This document shows positions 24,053 through 33,178 of a stretch of DNA of 64,000 nucleotides, one piece after another. Position 1 is the stretch's first letter. The number at the start of each line of letters is the position of its first letter. This stretch comes from Halobacteriovorax marinus SJ. GTDB lineage: Bacteria > Bdellovibrionota > Bacteriovoracia > Bacteriovoracales > Bacteriovoracaceae. The stretch covers positions 186,001-250,000 of the forward strand of contig NC_016620.1 of NCBI RefSeq assembly GCF_000210915.2. Direction: 5' to 3'. The notes beneath the pieces were generated by a model. That model was not told the DNA's origin and made no database searches. It was given only the letters and a program-made list of their open reading frames with translations. The position numbers were made by a program, and so were the translations under genes.

Positions 24053-25353
24053 TGGAAAAAGTCTTAATTTATAAAGAAGATTTTGAAGATTTTCGCTCAT
24101 GGCTTGGGCTCAATATTGAGTCCATTACATGGCAGGGGCGCTTTCGTGATGAATTTGAAGAGTTCTGGAAGTTATTTTTCTTAGATGGGCTCTCGCTTAT
24201 TCAAATATCTGCACGTTTTGAGTATGCAACAACCAACACAAAAATTGGTCCAATCATTTCATGGTTTCAGTGGGTAAGAGATAAGTTCATCAGTTATATT
24301 TTTATAAAAAAAGATATTTCAATTTTAGAATTGTCGGCACAATTAAATATTGGTGTATCTGAATTGGCTTCAACTCTTAGAGTTTTCTTTGTGGAAGTTT
24401 ACCCTCATTATGAAGATTACTTTTCCGAAACTTTTCAAGTTGGAAATAAGGCCTCTCAAAATATTTATATCAAATATTCGGATCTAAAAAATAAATACAA
24501 CTTAGAAGAAATCTATAGAGGGAGTCATGAAGAAGAGATCATGCCCGCCCTAGAAGTTACGCTCTATGATGAGTGGTCTATTTTTTTAGAAAGGATGAAG
24601 AAAGATTTATTTCATCCAGAGTTCAATCTTTCAAGAATTAGAAAGAATGCCTCGTTAAAGAAACAGGCCGTCTTTATCGCAGAGGTCTTGGTTCTCCTTG
24701 CTGTTGGTACAGGTATTTTCTATGTTTTAAAATATGGGAATCAAAGCTTTGAAAAATATTTAACTGAGAAGATATCCGTCTATGAGCCACAGTTTAAGTG
24801 GCTTGATAAGAACTTAACTTTTAAGTCAAACGAGCCGGTTGAAGAAAAATCATTCCCACTAAATGTTGCAGCTATCGATGAAGTTGATGATAGTGCCAGT
24901 CAATTAGGTGAGACTCTTGTTGAAGAAGCTCGCTTTGAAGCAGAATCTGAGGTTGTTTTGACATCAATGGATTCGCTACCTAAGGATTTTGAAATTGCAG
25001 GGCTTGAACAATCTGAGTACGAAGAATTAAGACAGAGGGGTTATAGAGACTCTCGCTATGGTAATACAAAAGTTTATCGTGTGATGATGAAGTCTGTGGA
25101 TGCCCAAAGGGTTAGAGGAAGTTTAAATCAACTCCTAGAGAAATACGAAGTCACTCAGGTCGATAATGTTAAGCCAGGGTTGGCCGTGCCTGGAGGATTT
25201 TATTATAATCTCTACGTACCAAGGGCAAAGCTTAAAGAGTTTATGGCCCAGGTTAACGAAGTTGATGACACAGTAATTTATGAAAGTAGGACTAGGACGA
25301 TACGAAATCCTCCTGGAAAGAATAAAGTATTTATATGGGTGAAAAAAATATGA
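24052..25353 (+). CDS. bitopic membrane protein, unknown
   Basis: This is a 433-residue protein I do not recognise. It has a cytoplasmic part (1-~200) with two helix-turn-helix-like stretches (about 62-85 and 97-120, the second reading ILELSAQLNIGVSEL). One membrane span (about 206-226) follows, then an acidic outer linker. A C-terminal domain (about 320-433) of alternating strands and helices reads like a small periplasmic ligand or protein-binding fold. The topology recalls membrane-spanning regulators (HTH inside, sensor outside). It is coupled to the thiolase (one-base overlap) and to a lipoprotein (four-base overlap), so the three are made together. Confidence 0.65.
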   Translation: MEKVLIYKEDFEDFRSWLGLNIESITWQGRFRDEFEEFWKLFFLDGLSLIQISARFEYATTNTKIGPIISWFQWVRDKFISYIFIKKDISILELSAQLNIGVSELASTLRVFFVEVYPHYEDYFSETFQVGNKASQNIYIKYSDLKNKYNLEEIYRGSHEEEIMPALEVTLYDEWSIFLERMKKDLFHPEFNLSRIRKNASLKKQAVFIAEVLVLLAVGTGIFYVLKYGNQSFEKYLTEKISVYEPQFKWLDKNLTFKSNEPVEEKSFPLNVAAIDEVDDSASQLGETLVEEARFEAESEVVLTSMDSLPKDFEIAGLEQSEYEELRQRGYRDSRYGNTKVYRVMMKSVDAQRVRGSLNQLLEKYEVTQVDNVKPGLAVPGGFYYNLYVPRAKLKEFMAQVNEVDDTVIYESRTRTIRNPPGKNKVFIWVKKI

Positions 25354-25526
25354 AAAAAATTCTATGTAGTTTAATGTTACTAAGTTTTATTGCTTCTTGT
25401 TCATCAAGTACGAATGAGCAAATTAAAGAAGATGTGAATGAGAAAACTGAAGAAGTTACAAATAAAGTGAAGAAGAGAAAGGGTTACTGTTCTCCACTTG
25501 ATAAGGCCATGAATAAGTGTAAGTAA
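25350..25526 (+). CDS. tiny lipoprotein
   Basis: This is a 58-residue lipoprotein. The signal sequence ends in the lipobox IASC (Cys about residue 16). The mature part is a short, highly charged helix that ends with the Cys-containing motif YCSPLDKAMNKCK. The ATG at 25350 overlaps the previous stop by four bases. Two Cys near the C-terminus could form a disulfide. It is probably a partner of the membrane protein encoded just before it; role unknown. Confidence 0.75.
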   Translation: MKKILCSLMLLSFIASCSSSTNEQIKEDVNEKTEEVTNKVKKRKGYCSPLDKAMNKCK

Positions 25527-25528
25527 GT

Positions 25529-26074
25529 TTACATTTGACCGTCTGGTATTTCGAAGAGCCCTTTTACTTTTCTAAGTAAAACGTGGCTCTTTCCTAGATA
25601 GTACCATTGTCTAAAAAAACCAATTAGCATTGATACGATAAAACCATAAATCACACCGGAGTGAGTTGTTTTTGCAACCAAGCCTGTGTCGTGTGCGCCA
25701 CCTAGTAAGAAGCCAATCATCCCCAAAATAAGCATCAGAATTGTCCAAGGAATAGTCTGCCTTTTGCAAAGGTCTGCCTCATGAACAAAGCGCTTAACTT
25801 TCTTTATATATGGGCCTAAGTCTTCTGGAGCTTCTTCGAATAGCTCTCCGAGATTATTTTCAGAGTGTAGAATTAGATCAATATTATTTACTAGCCTTGC
25901 AACGCCAATGAAATAAAACATGACAAATGCCTGAGCGAAAATGGTGTAGATGAAAACCATAATTGCTAAGTGAATGTGCGAGAGCTCGACTAGATCGTAG
26001 CCTAGAGCTTTTGAAGCAGTGAGTAAGACAGAAGCAACCATGATTAAGATCAGAGTTCTAAGTAAATTTGCCAT
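25529..26074 (-). CDS. four-helix membrane protein, unknown
   Basis: This 181-residue protein has four predicted membrane helices (about 4-24, 33-58, 108-128 and 140-160), with a cytoplasmic loop between helices 2 and 3. His residues lie at helix edges (SHIHLAIMVF, GGAHDTG, KTTHSG). These could bind haem or a quinone, but there is no recognised motif. It is divergent from the respiratory operon that begins at 26194, about 120 bp away, and may belong to it functionally. Only 2 bp separate its stop from the converging lipoprotein gene. Confidence 0.6.
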   Translation of the reverse strand: MANLLRTLILIMVASVLLTASKALGYDLVELSHIHLAIMVFIYTIFAQAFVMFYFIGVARLVNNIDLILHSENNLGELFEEAPEDLGPYIKKVKRFVHEADLCKRQTIPWTILMLILGMIGFLLGGAHDTGLVAKTTHSGVIYGFIVSMLIGFFRQWYYLGKSHVLLRKVKGLFEIPDGQM

Positions 26075-26193
26075 TTTCTATGTCCGTATAAGTTTTAATT
26101 CAATTGTCATAATAGTGTAGATTTGCTACTAAGAGCTTTATAAATCGAAATTGAACATAGTCCAATAAGAGGCAATTGAAAAGGCTCAATTCC

Positions 26194-27066
26194 ATGGCAG
26201 AAACGAACGAAGAACCAAAGAAGTTAGTACTAAAAGGTGACAAGAAGTTACTTGAGAATCCTTTTGTAGGAAGTCTTGTTGTTCCTATTGCTATTGTCCT
26301 AGTGGGAGCTTTGATTATTTTCGGTGTAACTAAAATGCTCTCTGCTGAAACATCTTATAAAGATCACGTTAGAGAACTTCAGTCTAAGGCCTTTGGGAAT
26401 AAGTGGATTGCAGCTTACGAATTAAGTAAGAAAATAGGCTCTTCGCAGATTCCTGATGAGGATATTCCTTGGTTGGTAGAAAATCTAACCGATGTCTATA
26501 ATAATTCACCAGACCCAAGAACTAGAGATTTTGTTGTAGTTGCCTTAGGTGGTTTAAGAACTGAACTTGCATTTCCTGTTCTTGAAGCGGCCCTTAAAGA
26601 TAAGAGTTCGGACGTGAGATTCCATGCTCTTGTTGCACTGGGTAACATGCCTCTGGGAATGAATTTCAACTGGGAAACGCTTAAGCCATACTTTAAAGAT
26701 GAAGATCACGCCATCAGGCAAGCGGTAGTGTTAGCGGTTGGTACTCATAGAGTTGAAGAGCTTGAGGGCGCGGTTATTGCTAGCTTGAGAGATGATAGTA
26801 TCGCAGTGAGATACTCTGCAGCAACAGCTCTTATTTACTATAAGAATGAAGCTGCACTTGGAATGATTAAACAAATTTTAGAAATTGATAAGAGTTCTTC
26901 ATTTGATGTGAATCAGGTGACTAATTTAAAATTAAATATATTGAATGCTATTGAAAAAATGAAGTGGAAGAAAGTGACGAGTCTTGTGCAAAGTGTTGTT
27001 GATGGGAATAATAATCCAAAAGTTACAACAAAAGCACAGCAAGTTTTAAATGAATTGAAAAATTAA
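26194..27066 (+). CDS. membrane-anchored HEAT-repeat protein
   Basis: This 290-residue protein has one N-terminal membrane helix (about 27-49), then HEAT/PBS-lyase-like repeats (about 85-280). A clear example reads SSDVRFHALVALGNM, followed by HAIRQAVVLAVGT and SIAVRYSAATALIYY. Such repeats make protein-docking surfaces. It opens a run that continues with Rieske, split cytochrome b and a large cytochrome c, so it is probably an assembly or accessory subunit of that complex. The ATG at 26194 has AAAAGG nine bases before it; an in-frame TTG at 26176 is worse placed. Confidence 0.8.
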   Translation: MAETNEEPKKLVLKGDKKLLENPFVGSLVVPIAIVLVGALIIFGVTKMLSAETSYKDHVRELQSKAFGNKWIAAYELSKKIGSSQIPDEDIPWLVENLTDVYNNSPDPRTRDFVVVALGGLRTELAFPVLEAALKDKSSDVRFHALVALGNMPLGMNFNWETLKPYFKDEDHAIRQAVVLAVGTHRVEELEGAVIASLRDDSIAVRYSAATALIYYKNEAALGMIKQILEIDKSSSFDVNQVTNLKLNILNAIEKMKWKKVTSLVQSVVDGNNNPKVTTKAQQVLNELKN

Positions 27067-27181
27067 GACATTGTCGGCATAATCTAACTACGTAATTTTT
27101 TAGAATTAATATTAAATAAACCCTGTTAACGAAGCCGGAGTGCTTGGTTTTCGGGGTATTAAACTTTTTAAAGGTTTGAGA

Positions 27182-27685
27182 ATGAGTACTGAAATGAAAC
27201 AAAGTTTAAACCGTAGAGAGTTCTTTAGTTATCTCTCTGTTGCTTGGATTGCTTTCTCTGCTGCGTGCGCAGGACTTGCAACTTTAGCTTTTCGTTTTTC
27301 TTATCCTAATGTGAGTTTTGACCCTGAGATGGATTTCGATGCTGGAAGACCTGGTGATTATGAAGAGGGTGTAGATGAGCGTTGGAAGAATGGATACGGT
27401 GTTTGGATGGTTAAGCAAGAAGGTAGACTTGTTGCTCTATCAAATATTTGTACTCACCTAGGTTGTATTCCAAACTGGCTTCCTGCTGAATTAAAATTTA
27501 AGTGTCCTTGTCACGGATCTGGTTACTATATGAGTGGTGTAAACTTTGAGGGACCGGCCCCAAGACCACTTGAAAGATATAAGATTTCTCTAACGGCGAA
27601 AGGAACAATCCTAGTTGATAAGACTAAGGTTTACCGCCAAGAGAAGGGACAGTGGGATAATCCAGATTCATTTTTAAGTGTATAA
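27182..27685 (+). CDS. qcrA: Rieske iron-sulfur subunit of the bc complex
   Basis: This 167-residue Rieske protein carries the [2Fe-2S] cluster that accepts the first electron from quinol. Ligands are C90 and H92 (CTHLGC) and C108 and H111 (CPCHGS), with C95-C110 as the usual disulfide. The N-terminus NRREFFSYL followed by a hydrophobic span suits a Tat signal anchor. The ATG at 27182 with AAAGG before it is preferred; the frame opens earlier with a GTG at 27140 that has no ribosome site. It stands before cytochrome b, as in most bc and b6f operons. Confidence 0.95.
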   Translation: MSTEMKQSLNRREFFSYLSVAWIAFSAACAGLATLAFRFSYPNVSFDPEMDFDAGRPGDYEEGVDERWKNGYGVWMVKQEGRLVALSNICTHLGCIPNWLPAELKFKCPCHGSGYYMSGVNFEGPAPRPLERYKISLTAKGTILVDKTKVYRQEKGQWDNPDSFLSV

Positions 27686-27726
27686 AAATATTAAAGAGAA
27701 AAAATAATTAAATAAGGTAGAAAAAG

Positions 27727-28509
27727 ATGTCAGAAAAAGGTTTGGCGCAAAAGGTTCGTGAAACACAAGTATGGAAGTCTATTTTTAGACATGGACCTCC
27801 AGACAACGCTCGTAACAGAGCTAGTGTTGTTGCGGGTAACGTGTTTCTTCATTTACACCCAATTAAATTAAAGAAGTCTGGGGTTCAACTTGGCTACACT
27901 TGGTGTATGGGTGGTTTAACATTCTTTATTTTCCTCGCGCTTACAGTGACGGGACTACTTTTAATGTTCTACTACAGACCAACTGCAGAATACGCGTATA
28001 ACGATATCATCGCTCTTAAGGAGCACGTGCCTCTCGGTATTATGAGAGAGATTCACAGATGGGGTGCTCACGCCATGGTTATTACTGTTTGGCTGCACAT
28101 GTTTAGAGTATTTATGACTGGATCATATAAACCACCTCGTGAATTTAACTGGGGTATTGGTGTTATTCTTCTCGTATTAACTTTACTTCTTTCGTTTACA
28201 GGTTATCTCCTTCCTTGGGATCAGCTTGCAATTTGGGCGATTACAGTTGGTGCGAACATGGCAAAAGCAACTCCATTTATGGGTCACGGTGGTCCAGGTG
28301 CTGCTTTAGCTCAGATTGGTGACTTTGTTATGGTTTCTGATAAGAACGATGTTCGTTTTCAGTTACTAGCAGGACGTTTTGTTGGTGAGCCAGCATTATT
28401 GAGATTCTATATTCTTCACTGTGTATTTATACCACTTGTTGTGGGTGTACTCATTGCAGTTCACTTTTGGAGAGTTAGAAAAGACGGTGGGATTTCGGCT
28501 CCACTTTAG
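27727..28509 (+). CDS. qcrB: cytochrome b, N-terminal (b6-type) subunit
   Basis: This is a 260-residue four-helix cytochrome b that holds the two haems of the quinol-oxidising complex. Haem ligands are H110/H124 in helix B (IHRWGAH..LH) and H231/H246 in helix D. The 15-residue spacing of the helix-D pair is the b6 (chloroplast, Bacillus) value rather than the mitochondrial 14. Cytochrome b is also split here, with the C-terminal part in the next gene. Both facts agree on a b6-like complex. An extra loop of ~40 residues sits before helix D (about 182-222). Confidence 0.95.
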   Translation: MSEKGLAQKVRETQVWKSIFRHGPPDNARNRASVVAGNVFLHLHPIKLKKSGVQLGYTWCMGGLTFFIFLALTVTGLLLMFYYRPTAEYAYNDIIALKEHVPLGIMREIHRWGAHAMVITVWLHMFRVFMTGSYKPPREFNWGIGVILLVLTLLLSFTGYLLPWDQLAIWAITVGANMAKATPFMGHGGPGAALAQIGDFVMVSDKNDVRFQLLAGRFVGEPALLRFYILHCVFIPLVVGVLIAVHFWRVRKDGGISAPL

Positions 28510-28538
28510 TTGGTAGTTTTTAATTTTAAGGATAAGAA

Positions 28539-29615
28539 ATGAAAGAATTAATTAACTGGTTAGCTGATCCTATTAGATCGTTTCCAATCTTCACTTTTTT
28601 GTTTTTCTTGATGATCAAGTATTACAAAGTTGTGGGAACTAAGAAATTTGCTTATTGGGGTTTAGCTGTAACATTACCAATCGTTGCATGGTTTTGTGCG
28701 GATCCAAACTTTATTAAAATTATACTTTGGCCAGATAATATTCCAATCAATATCATTATCGTACTACTTACATTCTTAACTTGGTTAAGTCTTTATAAGT
28801 GTGCTGAGAACGATAAGAGAATTGAAGCAGGCGAGTGCCCTATTGAGGCCCTTCCTGAGAATAAAGAGAAAGTTTGGTGTTGGCCTAATCTTGTTTACAC
28901 TGAATTATTTGCCATTATTGCAACGACTATTTTCCTCGTTGTTTGGGCAATTATCTTTAAAGCACCTCTAGAAGAACCAGCTAACGTTACTTGGGCACCA
29001 AACCCAGCGAAGGCGCCTTGGTACTTCCTTGGTCTACAAGAAATGCTTGTTTACTTTGACCCTTGGATGGCGGGGGTTATTCTTCCAGGTATTATCGTTG
29101 TTGGTCTTATTGCAATTCCATATATTGATACGAACCCTAAGGGGAACGGGTACTACACTTTTACAGAAAGAAAGTTAGCAGTAACTTCATTTCTTTTTGG
29201 ATGGTTAGTTCTTTGGATTTATCTAATTATTGTCGGAACCTTCCTAAGGGGGCCTAACTGGACGTTCTATGGACCATTTGAGTACTGGGATTTCCACAAG
29301 GTTGTTGCTGAGTATAACGTAAATCTATCTGAATATATTTGGATTAAAATTTTAAATGTACCAATGCCTAAGAATATTATCGTAAGAGAGATCTTTGGGA
29401 TTATTGCAACTGTAGCATATATGGTTGTTCTCCCTCTTGCTTCACTGAAGTTGAAGCTGTGTAAAGACCTCTATGAGAAATCTGGCGCAATTAGATATTA
29501 CATCTTTATTTTCTTATTCATTATTATGATGAGTTTACCAATAAAGATGGTTCTAAGATGGTTAATTAACTTGAAATATATTATTGCTCTACCAGAGTGG
29601 GAATTAAACTTATAA
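28539..29615 (+). CDS. cytochrome b, C-terminal (subunit IV-like) protein
   Basis: This is a 358-residue polytopic protein that carries the C-terminal half of cytochrome b. The stretch NPAKAPWYFLGLQEML matches the Pro-Glu-Trp-Tyr-type Qo region, here as PWYF, and is followed by more helices. It is more than twice as long as subunit IV of b6f complexes (~160 residues). Extra helices lie at both ends: an N-terminal pair (about 15-85) and a C-terminal set (about 245-340). It sits between qcrB and the multihaem cytochrome c, in tight order. Confidence 0.85.
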   Translation: MKELINWLADPIRSFPIFTFLFFLMIKYYKVVGTKKFAYWGLAVTLPIVAWFCADPNFIKIILWPDNIPINIIIVLLTFLTWLSLYKCAENDKRIEAGECPIEALPENKEKVWCWPNLVYTELFAIIATTIFLVVWAIIFKAPLEEPANVTWAPNPAKAPWYFLGLQEMLVYFDPWMAGVILPGIIVVGLIAIPYIDTNPKGNGYYTFTERKLAVTSFLFGWLVLWIYLIIVGTFLRGPNWTFYGPFEYWDFHKVVAEYNVNLSEYIWIKILNVPMPKNIIVREIFGIIATVAYMVVLPLASLKLKLCKDLYEKSGAIRYYIFIFLFIIMMSLPIKMVLRWLINLKYIIALPEWELNL

Positions 29616-29645
29616 GCCCCTCGGGTGTGAAAAAAGGGAATACTG

Positions 29646-32486
29646 ATGAGTAAGAAGCAAGAGCCAGGTATGGCTTGGAACATGCAGAAACTTAATAAGA
29701 TCTTTGCATTTCTTTCTGTTGCATTTTTAGTAACTGTTGTTTGGGTTTTTCTAGATGATTACATTCGTCCTTGGAAAGCTGTGCAGTTAAAGGGAATGGA
29801 AATCAAAAAGCAAAAGCTTGCTGAAAAAATTAAAGCAGAAGGTGAGCTGATCAACCAAGAGAAGTTAGCTCAACTTGAAATGCAACTTGAAGCATCTCAA
29901 AAAACTGTTGATAGCAGAAAGAAAGATATTGAAGTAGCAGAAGAAGAGTTGAGAGTTGTTAAGAAAGACCTTAAGAATGAAACTATTGTTAAAGGTATTG
30001 CGAACTCTCAGGTTTCGGCCCTAACTTTCCAATATGGTGTAGCTCATGCAGAGCATGCATCTAATGCAGATTCTTTATATAAAAAGCTTCACGTTAAGAA
30101 GAAAGAGTTCGCTGAGTCATCAGAGAGAATGAAGATTCTTCAGGCGAAAGAAAAAGAACTTAAAAGAAAATTAAGATCTTATGAGAAAGAAGTAGCTGAT
30201 ACACAGAAGAGTATTGAGAGTATAACTGGGACAAAAGAGCTTCTAATGCAAGCTAAGTCACAGCTAGATGTGAATCCTGTATTTGTATTGAGAAACTTAC
30301 CTTTTATCGACTTTATGGATCCTACTTTAAAGATTCAGCAGGTTGTTTTAGATAATATTACTGACGATAGATACTTTAGACATGTTCCAAAAGTTGATCG
30401 TTGTATGACTTGTCACGTTTTCATTGATCAAGAAGGTTATGAAGATCAAGAAAACCCATATAAGACACACCCTAATTTAGATCTAATGGTTGGGGCTAAA
30501 GGTAAGCACCCAATGAAGCAGTTTGGTTGTACTACTTGTCACGGTGGTGAAGGTCATAGAGTTAATGACTTTAACTCAGCGGCACACATGCCTCATAGTG
30601 ATGCTCAAAAGAAAGAGTGGGAAGAGAAGTATAACTGGCATGAGCCACACAAAGTGCCAATCGTACAATTCCGTCGTGGTCAGTACGAAGCTGGTTGTGT
30701 GAAATGTCACAATAATGTTGAGTACATACCTGAGGGAACAGTTGTTAATGAAGGTAAGAGAAATATTAGAAAGTTTGGTTGTTATGCTTGTCACAAAATT
30801 GAAGGGTGGGAGCACAACAGAAAGCCAGGTCCAAGTTTAGAGAAAATTGCTTCGAAGGTAAGCAAGGAATTCTTCATGAATTGGGTTTGGTCTCCAAAAT
30901 CATTTAATAAGCATGCAAAAATGCCTCAGTTCTTCAACCAAACAAATAACAACTCACCAGAGTTCGTTAAGAAGAATATCACTGAAGTAAATGCAATCGC
31001 TGAATACGTATTTGAGAAGTCAAAGAAGTATAAGCCTTTTGCAAAGTATACTGGTGGAAATATTGAAAGAGGTAAGAAGCTAGTTCGCCAAGTTGGTTGT
31101 ATGGGTTGTCACGGTGTTGAAGACTTCGCACCAGAGTCTAAGAAAGTTGATGCTTTCGTAGGCCCTTACTTAACAGGAACTGGTTCAAAGGTTAAAAATC
31201 CTGACTGGATGGTTTCTTGGCTACTTAAGCCTTCTCACTTCCAAGAAGATACAGTAATGCCATCGTTTAGACTTTCAAATAGAGAAGCGAACGATATAAC
31301 TGCTTACTTAATGTCAAAGAAGAATGAGAAATTCGAAGAACTTAAGTTTGAAGGAATGGATAAGAATGTTAGAGACGAGCTACTTGTTGAGTACTTCTCG
31401 GCATTTGATCCTGAAGAGGTAGCAAAAGCAAGACTTGCTAAGATGAGTGACCATGAAAGAACAATGGAGCTAGGTTATAGATCTGTTGGAAAATATGGTT
31501 GTTACTCTTGTCACAGCATTGAAGGTTTTGACGGTAGAGCACCAATTGGTCCAGAACTTACGAAGCTAGGTTCAAAGCCATTAACTCAATTTGGATTTGG
31601 ACATGAGAAAGTAGAGCACCATAGAGATAAGTGGATTCACGCTCACTTACTTAACCCAAGAAGATGGGATAACGGAGCTGATAAGCCATTTAAAGATTTA
31701 CTAAGAATGCCACAGTTCTATATGACTGAGAAACAAGCGAGTGATATTACAGTTGCTCTACTTGGACAAGTTTCAGATAGAGTGCCAGTTACTGGTGTGA
31801 AGCAACTTGATAAAGACGAAGCAGTTGTTGCTGAAGGAATGAAAGTTGTTACTAAGTATAACTGTATTGGTTGTCACCAAATTGATGGAGACTTCGGAGA
31901 TATCCTTCCTCTATATGAAGATGATATTAACCAAGGACCACCAAGACTTGTTGGTCAAGGTCATAGAGTTCAATCTGATTGGTTTAACTACTTCTTAAGT
32001 AATGTTTATCCAATTAGACACTTTGACAAAGACTTTGCAGGATCGCCAATTAGAATGCCTTCATTTAACTTATCAAATGAAGAAAGAAATAAGCTAGTTG
32101 CTCTATTCCAGCATAAGTCGAAGCAGAAGACGTTTGAAAACTTACCAGCTAAAGTTGAGTGGTTACCAGGTGAGAGAAGAGGAGCGTTGAAGCTAATTGA
32201 ATCTCTTGGTTGTAATACATGTCACGCAGGACTTCCGGGAAGTATTAGTGAGCCAACAGCTCCTAACTTGAAGTATGCTAAGAGACGTTTACGTCCATCT
32301 TGGATTAAGAAGTGGTTAAGTAATCCTCAAGCGATTATGGAAGGAACACTGATGCCATCGTTCTGGGAAGATGGTGAGAGTATGGATACTGAGGTATTCG
32401 GTGGAGACGCTGATAAGCAAATGGATGCACTCGTTAAGTACTTACAAGAAATCGGTGAAGATAAGTTTTCACCAAACCAAAAGTAA
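29646..32486 (+). CDS. octahaem cytochrome c with coiled coil, bc-complex subunit
   Basis: This is a 946-residue membrane-anchored cytochrome c. One N-terminal helix (about 17-36) is followed by a long coiled coil (about 45-205). A haem-binding part with eight CxxCH motifs then begins at C253, C295, C351, C379, C485, C619, C740 and C856. Several pair with later Met-containing segments (for example KMPQF, VMPSF, LMPSF) that can give the sixth ligand. It takes the place of the small cytochrome c1 or f of usual bc complexes, next to Rieske and split cytochrome b. The final four motifs look like tandem copies of a cytochrome c domain. Confidence 0.93.
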   Translation: MSKKQEPGMAWNMQKLNKIFAFLSVAFLVTVVWVFLDDYIRPWKAVQLKGMEIKKQKLAEKIKAEGELINQEKLAQLEMQLEASQKTVDSRKKDIEVAEEELRVVKKDLKNETIVKGIANSQVSALTFQYGVAHAEHASNADSLYKKLHVKKKEFAESSERMKILQAKEKELKRKLRSYEKEVADTQKSIESITGTKELLMQAKSQLDVNPVFVLRNLPFIDFMDPTLKIQQVVLDNITDDRYFRHVPKVDRCMTCHVFIDQEGYEDQENPYKTHPNLDLMVGAKGKHPMKQFGCTTCHGGEGHRVNDFNSAAHMPHSDAQKKEWEEKYNWHEPHKVPIVQFRRGQYEAGCVKCHNNVEYIPEGTVVNEGKRNIRKFGCYACHKIEGWEHNRKPGPSLEKIASKVSKEFFMNWVWSPKSFNKHAKMPQFFNQTNNNSPEFVKKNITEVNAIAEYVFEKSKKYKPFAKYTGGNIERGKKLVRQVGCMGCHGVEDFAPESKKVDAFVGPYLTGTGSKVKNPDWMVSWLLKPSHFQEDTVMPSFRLSNREANDITAYLMSKKNEKFEELKFEGMDKNVRDELLVEYFSAFDPEEVAKARLAKMSDHERTMELGYRSVGKYGCYSCHSIEGFDGRAPIGPELTKLGSKPLTQFGFGHEKVEHHRDKWIHAHLLNPRRWDNGADKPFKDLLRMPQFYMTEKQASDITVALLGQVSDRVPVTGVKQLDKDEAVVAEGMKVVTKYNCIGCHQIDGDFGDILPLYEDDINQGPPRLVGQGHRVQSDWFNYFLSNVYPIRHFDKDFAGSPIRMPSFNLSNEERNKLVALFQHKSKQKTFENLPAKVEWLPGERRGALKLIESLGCNTCHAGLPGSISEPTAPNLKYAKRRLRPSWIKKWLSNPQAIMEGTLMPSFWEDGESMDTEVFGGDADKQMDALVKYLQEIGEDKFSPNQK

Positions 32487-32494
32487 TTAATTAA

Positions 32495-32517
32495 AAGGCC
32501 TAGAGTATCTAGGCCTT
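32495..32517 (+). other. strong hairpin within the respiratory operon
   Basis: AAGGCCTAGA (32495-32504) pairs perfectly with TCTAGGCCTT (32508-32517) over a 3 nt loop. No T-run follows, so it is probably an mRNA-processing or partial-termination site between the cytochrome c and the oxidase subunit III gene. Confidence 0.5.
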
Positions 32518-32541
32518 ATCTACAATTTGTAGGAGAAAAAA

Positions 32542-33177
32542 ATGGCCGGACATAATACGGAAGTTGTAGCTCACGATGGGATTATTGATTATCCAAATGA
32601 TCCACACTTTGCAAAAGCGAGCCCGAATAAAATTGGAATGTGGTTATTTCTTGGAACGGACGGTATGTCTTTTTCAGGTCTTTTAATTGCTTATGCAGTT
32701 TTAAGATGGACGAGACATTGGCCACATCCTGTTGAAGCCTTGGGTGGTGTTGCACTTTCTGGTTTTATGACATTCATTCTTATTTGTTCATCAGTTTCGA
32801 TGGTTCTTTGTATTGATGCTTGTAAGCAAAGAGATAGAAAGGGAATTTTAAATTGGTTAGCATTAACGATCCTTGGTGGAGTTATCTTCCTTGGAATTCA
32901 AGCTTATGAGTACATTCATTTGAGCCAAGATTTAGGAATGACTTTTTCTACTTATGCTCATGGAAATAATTTATTTGCTTCAACTTTCTTTGCTGTAACA
33001 GGTTTTCACGGACTTCACGTTTTAACAGGTGTTTGTTACCTATGTTACATGTGGAAGCTGGCCTATGACGGAAGATTTGATAAGGGTGATTATACTTTAT
33101 TAGAGCTAGCGGGACTTTTCTGGCACTTTGTTGACCTAGTTTGGATTCTCGTTTTTACATTTATCTACTTACTGTAA
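32542..33177 (+). CDS. haem-copper oxidase subunit III-like protein
   Basis: This is a 211-residue polytopic protein of the cytochrome oxidase subunit III family, with about five helices. The closing stretches FHGLHVLTGVCYL and LFWHFVDLVWILVFTFIYL are typical. It sits after the bc complex and 8 kb away from the coxBAC operon, which has its own subunit III at 42875, so the window encodes two. It may serve that oxidase, a second oxidase, or a bc/oxidase supercomplex. A GGAGA ribosome site precedes the ATG. Confidence 0.88.
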   Translation: MAGHNTEVVAHDGIIDYPNDPHFAKASPNKIGMWLFLGTDGMSFSGLLIAYAVLRWTRHWPHPVEALGGVALSGFMTFILICSSVSMVLCIDACKQRDRKGILNWLALTILGGVIFLGIQAYEYIHLSQDLGMTFSTYAHGNNLFASTFFAVTGFHGLHVLTGVCYLCYMWKLAYDGRFDKGDYTLLELAGLFWHFVDLVWILVFTFIYLL

Positions 33178-33178
33178 T

